Shown one piece after another: positions 60,001 to 64,000 of a stretch of 64,000 bases of DNA. Under the pieces are notes generated by a model. That model saw only the letters and a list, made by a program, of their open reading frames with translations, was not told the DNA's origin and did no database searches. A program made the translations under genes and the position numbers. Position 1 is the stretch's first letter, and each line of letters begins with the position of its first letter. The stretch is from Trichobilharzia szidati (Eukaryota; Platyhelminthes; Trematoda; Strigeidida; Schistosomatidae), in contig OX235272.1 of the NCBI GenBank assembly GCA_944472155.2, positions 98,090,020-98,154,019 of the forward strand, in the 5' to 3' direction.

Positions 60001-61876
60001 TAATTGTAGTTTTTTCACAAGCAAGTGATGCTATGAATATAAGGTAGGCACTGGAGAGAATGTAACTTGTGAAAAATTCCATTTCTTAAAGAAAAGTAAA
60101 ATACTGAAATCATTAAAGATGAAACTGTTACAAAGCACTTGTTTGGAAACATGGTTTGACAACTTTGAACCAAAGGAAACTTCGAATCAGGCTTCTCTGG
60201 ATGACAGCAAACACCTGCTCAATACGATTACAATTGAAACTTCATTAACAATATGAGCTGTTACTGAATTCAGGTTTTGCAGTCATTAGTATACAATCCA
60301 CATCTTTCCTGTTAAATAAAACTCCGGATTTTATCTATATTAGTTACGCCAATGTTATACACCATACAGTTAATAAATAAGCAACATTCTTTGTAAAATC
60401 TCACAACCACATCAGTGTTAATGTTACGTGTGAAAACAGTTAACACTGAAATGCATTTACTATTCAAGTAGTAATTCTTCCAATGCATATGGTTTGCGAA
60501 ACTTAGCTGGAGGACTTATCAAAAGTCTGATGGATAAAGTCAAAGACAAAGCACCAATTAGGAACTACACTTTAATTGTAATCATTGGAACGATCTATTG
60601 ACTGATAGGGAAAATTTAACACTTGGTTCATTGTCGAATTAGTGTCATCAGTCTCTACGTCAGAACAGGAAAATCTGGGCCTTAATTTAATGACCCCATG
60701 AGGAGCGACTTTATTTGCACTAAACCTGATACACTCATATAAGGCTGCAACTATCTATGTACAACTTTATCAAACAACAGCAATAACATAGTGAAAAGAA
60801 CACTCAACATTCGCCAGATCCAGACATATTCGGTAGTTCAGTATTTTAAAATTGAAATTTTAGCAGTCAGATCCAAACGTGAATAACTTAGTTAAAGCAT
60901 ATATTTCAAACATGCTTTGAGCGCAACCACATATTTAAGCTTCCACAATGATATTTTGGAGTAAGTAATTTATCATTAAATTGAAATGGGCAACACAAAA
61001 ACTCAAATCATCAAGATGTTTCGGGCAGGTATCTTGAGAAAGTTTTATTACCAAACTCAGACTTCCCGAGGAAAAATGGACACGTAACCTGACTTGTGGT
61101 TCCTAACCAATTTCACCCGAAAAAGAGATCAAGGTATCAAAAGCTACTGTTTAATTAGACAGCTGATTGAACCCTCAAGCTTACAACAATTCTTAACTAT
61201 GCGTCGACAATGCCTTTAGATGTTGAATGAATGTTTTATCTACCTAATATTAACAGTAAGCGCTGAATTAACTCATTTTATTCTGAAGTAATGCCAGTCA
61301 GTGCTGAATCTGGGCTAAGAGGGTTGAAACACTGCTGATTAGCGAACGCAGTAGGTAGTGAGCTATTTCTGAAAATGCTTAGAATTAGCACAAAGTGCTG
61401 AATTGGTGCAAGTCCTGCTGAAAATCAGTAGAGTCTTAGTTTGTGCGTATAATCAAGCCATTTTAGAACAATTTCAGAATTTACTCATTATAGAAAGTCC
61501 GATTTAGTTCAGAATTCGCAAGATTTAATTCGGCATTATTTGAAGCTTGGGCCACGTAAAATACCGATGATCTTGTTTAAAAACAGAACAATTCCTGAAA
61601 AATATACTCCTGGACGTGGACTTCATTGTTTTTTGTTCACAGTTTAGGCACATCACAGAACATTTCACGAGTTTTAATAGCTATGCAATTATGAATGAAC
61701 ACGTTGTTGCACTCGGAGCATAAGGCCATTATACGTGCACGATAGCAAACAAAACACACTATTAATTAAATTTCTTCAACTACGATTACATTAAGAGAAA
61801 AAAAACCCGTATCCAACGTGATAAAATGAAGAAAATATAACTTGCCGACTTGGCGTGTCTTTATAGTTGCCGCCAT
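38723..61876 (-). CDS. SCFD1: SCFD1/SLY1, Sec1/Munc18-family vesicle fusion regulator (12 exons located)
   Basis: SLY1 is a Sec1/Munc18 protein that binds syntaxin-5-type SNAREs in ER-Golgi transport. Exons on the - strand: 61876-61846, 56364-56300, 56248-56160, 56117-56027, 55982-55772, 55007-54583, 51568-51222, 50313-50166, 48488-48205, 46875-46731, 44240-44134 and 39020-38723. Phases agree at every junction, giving 747 codons without a stop. Family blocks in order: [120 protein letters not shown] and [15 protein letters not shown]. It is longer than the human protein (~640) because of Ser/Thr/Asn-rich inserts. After 38723 there is a GTAGGA donor, so a short last exon is missing. Introns carry many transposons. 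Confidence 0.93.
39379..39391. repeat. Target-site duplication of full RTE copy, left
   Basis: attggcgttatta, repeated exactly at 42598-42610. Confidence 0.88.
39392..42597 (+). mobile_element. RTE/SR2-like retrotransposon, 3.2 kb, nearly full length (copy 2)
   Basis: The ends are fixed by the 13-bp target-site duplication. After a 5'UTR of about 200 bp the endonuclease begins near [19 protein letters not shown] and includes [38 protein letters not shown] and [13 protein letters not shown] has [53 protein letters not shown] and [13 protein letters not shown] (catalytic FADD intact). The C-terminus is [14 protein letters not shown] and [14 protein letters not shown]. Only two lesions: TGA at 40096-40098 in the endonuclease (after NAKSG) and one frameshift between about 41215 and 41260. 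It inserted antisense into the SCFD1 intron between exons 11 and 12. Confidence 0.94.
42598..42610. repeat. Target-site duplication of full RTE copy, right
   Basis: Exact repeat of 39379-39391 after the (TAA)n tail. Confidence 0.88.
43075..43268 (-). repeat. tRNA-derived SINE with poly(A) tail
   Basis: On the - strand: A-box-like TGGCACAGTGGTTAGGACT, B box GGGTTCGATCCCC, the conserved body (ACCTGATATCTATGGTCGGC type), then AAGCCGTAAATC and an A-rich tail (the T-run at 43079-43092). It is one of four copies on this strand within 5.7 kb. Confidence 0.85.
44134..44240 (-). CDS. SCFD1: SCFD1 exon 11
   Basis: The acceptor TTCACAG precedes 44240 and the donor GTAAGT begins at 44133. It encodes [17 protein letters not shown] and [22 protein letters not shown] is a signature of the SLY1 C-terminal region. 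Confidence 0.93.
44575..44705. repeat. Fold-back fragment of the Sm-alpha-like SINE
   Basis: Two arms of about 58 bp (approximately 44575-44632 and 44655-44712) are inverted copies around a 22-bp centre. The left arm, read in reverse, keeps CGAAACAGCTGTC followed by CAGTACTCCC, the 3' half of the hammerhead-like module. The tRNA-like part is missing. Confidence 0.75.
45640..45825 (-). repeat. tRNA-derived SINE
   Basis: Same family as 43.1 and 48.6 kb: GATTCGATCCCCTACCGACG B-box region and the body ACCTGATATCTATGGTCGGC on the - strand. The A-box part is diverged. Confidence 0.85.
46195..46410 (-). repeat. tRNA-derived SINE, second family
   Basis: The - strand has an A-box-like TGGTCCAGTCGTAGAATG and B box GAGGTTCGATCCCC, spaced as in a tRNA, followed by a different body. 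The long tail differs from the 43.1 kb family. Confidence 0.6.
46731..46875 (-). CDS. SCFD1: SCFD1 exon 10
   Basis: The acceptor ATGAAACAG precedes 46875 and the donor GTGAGT starts at 46730. It encodes [20 protein letters not shown] and [18 protein letters not shown]. Its first base completes the AG left by exon 9. Confidence 0.92.
46990..47166 (-). repeat. tRNA-derived SINE
   Basis: Same family as 43.1 kb: TGGCACAGCGGTTATGACG A-box region and GATTCGATC B box, then the shared body on the - strand. Confidence 0.85.
47283..47590 (-). repeat. tRNA-derived SINE, third family
   Basis: Read on the - strand, 47390-47455 is strikingly tRNA-like: GCCCGAATAGCTCAGTAGTA (A box) and GAGTTCGAATCTCAG (B box). 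The flanking body is shared, rearranged, with 33530-33765. No intact cloverleaf that would support a functional tRNA was seen. Confidence 0.65.
48205..48488 (-). CDS. SCFD1: SCFD1 exon 9
   Basis: The acceptor TTACTAAAG precedes 48488 and the donor GTAAGC begins at 48204. It encodes [20 protein letters not shown], an Asn/Thr/Ser-rich insert, then [20 protein letters not shown] and INYVQHF. Confidence 0.92.
48532..48716 (-). repeat. tRNA-derived SINE
   Basis: The best preserved copy of the family: A box GGCACGGTGGTTAGGACT, B box GGGTTCGATCCCC, the complete body, and an A-rich 3' end that reaches to 44 bp from exon 9's acceptor. Confidence 0.88.
48870..49345 (-). mobile_element. LINE 3' fragment, degenerate
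   Basis: The left part matches the 3'UTR of the LINE family at 24-217 and 56.9 kb (AGAACTTTGCACA, GTTCAAGTTGC, CTCCATGTA). The right part matches the C-terminal coding region (TGGCTGACTCAAACCAATAG, ACCACTTACTCTTT). The frames are lost. Confidence 0.7.
49640..50060 (-). mobile_element. LINE C-terminal fragment, degenerate
   Basis: A second, separate copy of the same coding region (GACATATCACCAACAGTCTC, AGCCATTGGTTCTC, CTACATGGCTGA, then the CACGTGTCCTAGCCAT block). It lies in the same SCFD1 intron as the neighbouring copy. Confidence 0.7.
50166..50313 (-). CDS. SCFD1: SCFD1 exon 8
   Basis: The acceptor TTCTACTAG precedes 50313 and the donor GTATGT starts at 50165. It encodes [20 protein letters not shown] and [20 protein letters not shown], the family block SLPELLEKKRLIDLHTNVAT. 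Confidence 0.94.
51222..51568 (-). CDS. SCFD1: SCFD1 exon 7
   Basis: The acceptor AAATTGCAG precedes 51568 and the donor GTGAGT starts at 51221. It encodes [45 protein letters not shown] and [10 protein letters not shown]. The last two bases join the first base of exon 8 to give an Asn codon. Confidence 0.94.
51569..52601. other. SCFD1 intron 6 sequence, nothing recognised
   Basis: AT-rich intronic sequence between exon 7 and the RTE insertion. No repeats or domains were seen. Confidence 0.5.
52602..52612. repeat. Target-site duplication of RTE copy 3, left
   Basis: attttatttca, repeated exactly at 53610-53620. Confidence 0.8.
52613..53609 (+). mobile_element. RTE/SR2-like retrotransposon, 5'-truncated copy 3
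   Basis: The truncation starts at [13 protein letters not shown]. It carries TAA at 52675-52677 in GVRQG, exactly where copy 1 (12975) has TAA and copy 2 has CAA. From 52696 the frame is open to 53601 with [33 protein letters not shown] and [14 protein letters not shown]. The tail is TAA-rich and an 11-bp target-site duplication flanks it. It sits antisense in SCFD1 intron 6. Confidence 0.92.
53610..53620. repeat. Target-site duplication of RTE copy 3, right
   Basis: Exact repeat of 52602-52612. Confidence 0.8.
54583..55007 (-). CDS. SCFD1: SCFD1 exon 6
   Basis: The acceptor TCTTCTAG precedes 55007 and the donor GTAAGT starts at 54582. It encodes [56 protein letters not shown], a poorly conserved insert, then [20 protein letters not shown]. 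It is the largest exon of the gene. Confidence 0.94.
55772..55982 (-). CDS. SCFD1: SCFD1 exon 5
   Basis: The acceptor ATTGAAAG precedes 55982 and the donor GTGAGT starts at 55771. It encodes [39 protein letters not shown] and [19 protein letters not shown]. The final G joins exon 6 to form an Ala codon. Confidence 0.92.
56027..56117 (-). CDS. SCFD1: SCFD1 exon 4
   Basis: The acceptor CTTATTCAG precedes 56117 and the donor GTTTGT starts at 56026. It encodes [20 protein letters not shown] and [10 protein letters not shown], the [10 protein letters not shown] signature of SLY1. Confidence 0.93.
56160..56248 (-). CDS. SCFD1: SCFD1 exon 3
   Basis: The acceptor TTGTTATAG precedes 56248 and the donor GTAAGT starts at 56159. 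It encodes [20 protein letters not shown] then LRMLGVTLH, matching the SLY1 N-terminal domain. Confidence 0.94.
56300..56364 (-). CDS. SCFD1: SCFD1 exon 2
   Basis: The acceptor TTTTATTTAG precedes 56364 and the donor GTATGC starts at 56299. It encodes [20 protein letters not shown] and K, corresponding to the conserved VALKRMLNFN region. Confidence 0.93.
56690..56835 (+). repeat. tRNA-like SINE or tRNA-derived repeat
   Basis: TGGTACACTGGCTTAAGCAC (A-box-like), then B box CGAGTTCGAGTCCTGC at the spacing expected for a tRNA gene, followed by a non-tRNA body. It is a single copy in this window, in SCFD1 intron 1. Confidence 0.5.
56885..59280 (-). mobile_element. Non-LTR retrotransposon (LINE), 5'-truncated, 2.4 kb
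   Basis: The longest copy of the family at 8383-10106. The 3' end (left) has a four-unit CCGA-type tandem, then the 3'UTR. The 5' end retains only the last endonuclease part ([16 protein letters not shown]). [66 protein letters not shown] and [15 protein letters not shown]. At the catalytic YADD a 2-nt insertion near 57905 gives YAETI and shifts the frame. The C-terminal part ([10 protein letters not shown] to PGWGPRD) continues in the new frame. It lies in SCFD1 intron 1 in the sense direction. Confidence 0.88.
59281..61845. other. SCFD1 intron 1, remaining part
   Basis: AT-rich sequence without recognisable coding content, SINE or transposon protein. Confidence 0.5.
61846..61876 (-). CDS. 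SCFD1: SCFD1 exon 1 (coding part, 31 bp)
   Basis: ATG at 61876-61874, encoding [10 protein letters not shown] plus one base. The next bases are GCAAGT, an ideal GC-type donor. Joined to exon 2 the frame reads [19 protein letters not shown], which fits the SLY1 N-terminus (human ...SIRERQTVALKRMLNFN). The only nearby GT (inside GTCGGC) would give the wrong phase for exon 2. Confidence 0.78.
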
Positions 61877-62376
<500 letters not shown>

Positions 62377-63720
62377 GTGAGTATCGTAAATAATTCTTTT
62401 TACTTGGTCAGTCATTCTGATAACCTTGACTGATTACAATGTAAGTACTGCTTCCGTTGTTGCGTGGTTTAGGAGTTCTCTCGAAGTTAGGAATGCAGTA
62501 ATACAACAATTGTTCTGCAGATATGTCTAGTCTGTTTATTCATACCATCTATTTGATTTTATATAGCAGTGTGCTCAGGAACCTTGTAAAGGTGGTGGCT
62601 ATTGACTCAAGTGAGTTATCAACCAGTTAACCTTTATGAAAGCAATTTGGTTAGCAACATGAATAAATTGAAACTCGAAGAAAACGTCAGACGGAATAGC
62701 AATCTCTAAAATGCCCAGAAATTGTTTCTTCGACTTTTATGTAAGGTGTTTGTACTGAATCAGTCCAAATTGTTTTGCAAAATAACCGTCTCATGCTGAC
62801 ACTAATTTATCTTTTACATGTTGTTTCTGATCTCTAAATCCCAGCTGTTTTTAATGAGCAATGCTGATGTGTGTGATGCTGAACCGTGAATTCTAACTGA
62901 ACACAATATTTTTTTTGTTTGGATGATTAAAATGATGTTCATTATCAATATGTCAGTGCATTTTCATCTTGACTGGTTAAGGCCCGTATGCCTGGTTGTT
63001 TTCTTAGTAAGGTACGTCCAATCTTATACAAAATGGACTACAAGTATAACCTAGAATTTATAACTCTTTGGTCAATATCTGGAGCTTACGATGATAGTGT
63101 GGCTCACTGTTTTAGGCACTTGGATTCTAACCAATATGTCGCTGCTCTGAACTCATTTTGACGTATATTTCTTTTGAAAGCCAGATAATATCAGTTCGTT
63201 TCCCACTAGACGTCACTAATGTCAATATCTGTATCCAAAGATTGCTAACTCTATAATCTCTTACCAATTAAAGCTTAGTTCTCAAACTCTTTTTTGTGTA
63301 TTTATACTCGTGGTGGATTGTCTTCGTAAAACCTAATAATTAAAATACCTGCTTTTCTTGTAACATTACACCACAAACTAGTGTTCCTGCATAGTCATCA
63401 ATGACTTTCCATATGCTTGTCTGTGTTTACTATGTGTATTTATTTTGAGGTTGGCTTTTCATCTACGTAAGCACCAAGTATTTCTAAAGAACACATTAGT
63501 TTGTCATGTGCTTTTCATTATTATACTGTTCAGGTTATGGCTGACGATCTCACTTTGTAACGTTGAATTTTGCACAAGATGTATCATTTCAAGTTATTAA
63601 GCTCAAAGAAAACAATAAATGTTATGAGAATACAATAGGTACAAATTTTTGTGGAGCAAGGATTTATACTAAAACTGTTTCCAAGTTCTCATTTGCCGAA
63701 ATTCTAGTGATTACAAGTTA
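62377..63720 (+). other. CDC42 intron 2, nothing recognised
   Basis: AT-rich sequence with no exon-like similarity to the remainder of CDC42 and no recognisable transposon. Confidence 0.5.
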
Positions 63721-63895
63721 GACCACGAGGTAACATCTGTTAGAGAACTACTGAACCTGAATTCTATGAGTTCGATCTCTGGTGGTGTCACGTGTGTGTG
63801 CTACTTAAAAGTCTCAAACAGCGAGACAACTTTGCAGTAGTCTCTGGTTTTCAGCGGATTTCTAACTGACAGAAATTAGTGGTGTAACTGTAAAT
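63720..63895 (+). repeat. Degenerate Sm-alpha-like SINE
   Basis: The region has a B-box-like GAGTTCGATCTC at about 63770, then a decayed hammerhead-like module at 63800-63845 (a GTCTC/GAGAC stem II is intact but the CUGAUGA core is lost), then CTCTGGTTTTCAG and TTTCTAACTGACA as in the 38.4 kb copy. Part of an inverted left copy (GTTAGAGAACTACTGAACC) precedes it, so this too may be a fold-back. Confidence 0.6.
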
Positions 63896-64000
63896 AAAGT
63901 TTGATGAAGCTATTTGGGATCTGAAAGTTGACAGCCAACGACTTGGTCGATTTATGTCAAGTTCTAACATGTTTTTGCAACCTAATTCCATTTTATATAT

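Noticed and set aside
62377..64000. CDC42 exon 3
   Set aside because: No frame encodes the expected WVPEI block, so the exon must lie beyond the window.

Overview
The window is AT-rich, intron-rich, transposon-dense animal DNA. It fits a blood fluke (Schistosoma or a close schistosomatid). The evidence is the mixture of RTE/SR2-like, CR1-like, Penelope-like, Ty3/gypsy and CACTA elements, together with tRNA-promoted SINEs that carry a hammerhead-ribozyme-like module resembling schistosome Sm-alpha repeats. The species cannot be fixed from the sequence alone. There are 100 Ns at 504-603, so this is a scaffold join.

Three host genes are recognisable. ATPSCKMT/FAM173-type methyltransferase lies on the + strand (three coding exons, 17943-24528; about 5 kb first intron). 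SCFD1/SLY1 lies on the - strand (twelve coding exons located between 61876 and 38723, at least 747 codons; the extreme 3' end was not located). CDC42 lies on the + strand (first two coding exons, 62055-62376; it runs off the right edge). SCFD1 and CDC42 are head to head with 178 bp between start codons, so they probably share a bidirectional promoter. SCFD1 exon 1 encodes about ten residues and appears to use a GC-AG intron. CDC42 intron 1 is only 34 bp.

Layout. 1-10119: a 5'-truncated non-LTR element whose two ends carry the same 13-bp target-site duplication but are separated by a gap, an internally deleted Ty3/gypsy element, an inverted LTR and about 4 kb of other sequence; this is either a misassembly or a complex rearrangement. 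10120-17940: a palindrome, a CACTA transposase remnant, a truncated RTE copy with target-site duplication, a GC-richer unassigned block and a Penelope-like remnant. 17943-24528: the methyltransferase gene with two LINEs in its first intron. 24529-37410: decayed Penelope, CR1 and RTE copies, an old solo LTR and unassigned sequence. 37411-61876: SCFD1 with introns loaded with transposons, including a nearly full-length 3.2 kb RTE copy with target-site duplication (39392-42597), a second truncated copy (52613-53609), a cluster of tRNA-derived SINEs (43.1-48.7 kb) and a 2.4 kb LINE in intron 1. 61877-64000: the shared promoter and the 5' part of CDC42.

The host genes act in different processes: mitochondrial protein lysine methylation, ER-Golgi SNARE fusion, and Rho-family signalling. 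No evidence of co-function was seen beyond the shared SCFD1/CDC42 promoter. The strongest leads for novelty are the split LINE, the fold-back hammerhead SINE, the shared nonsense codon in two independently inserted RTE copies, and the architecture of the SCFD1-CDC42 promoter.
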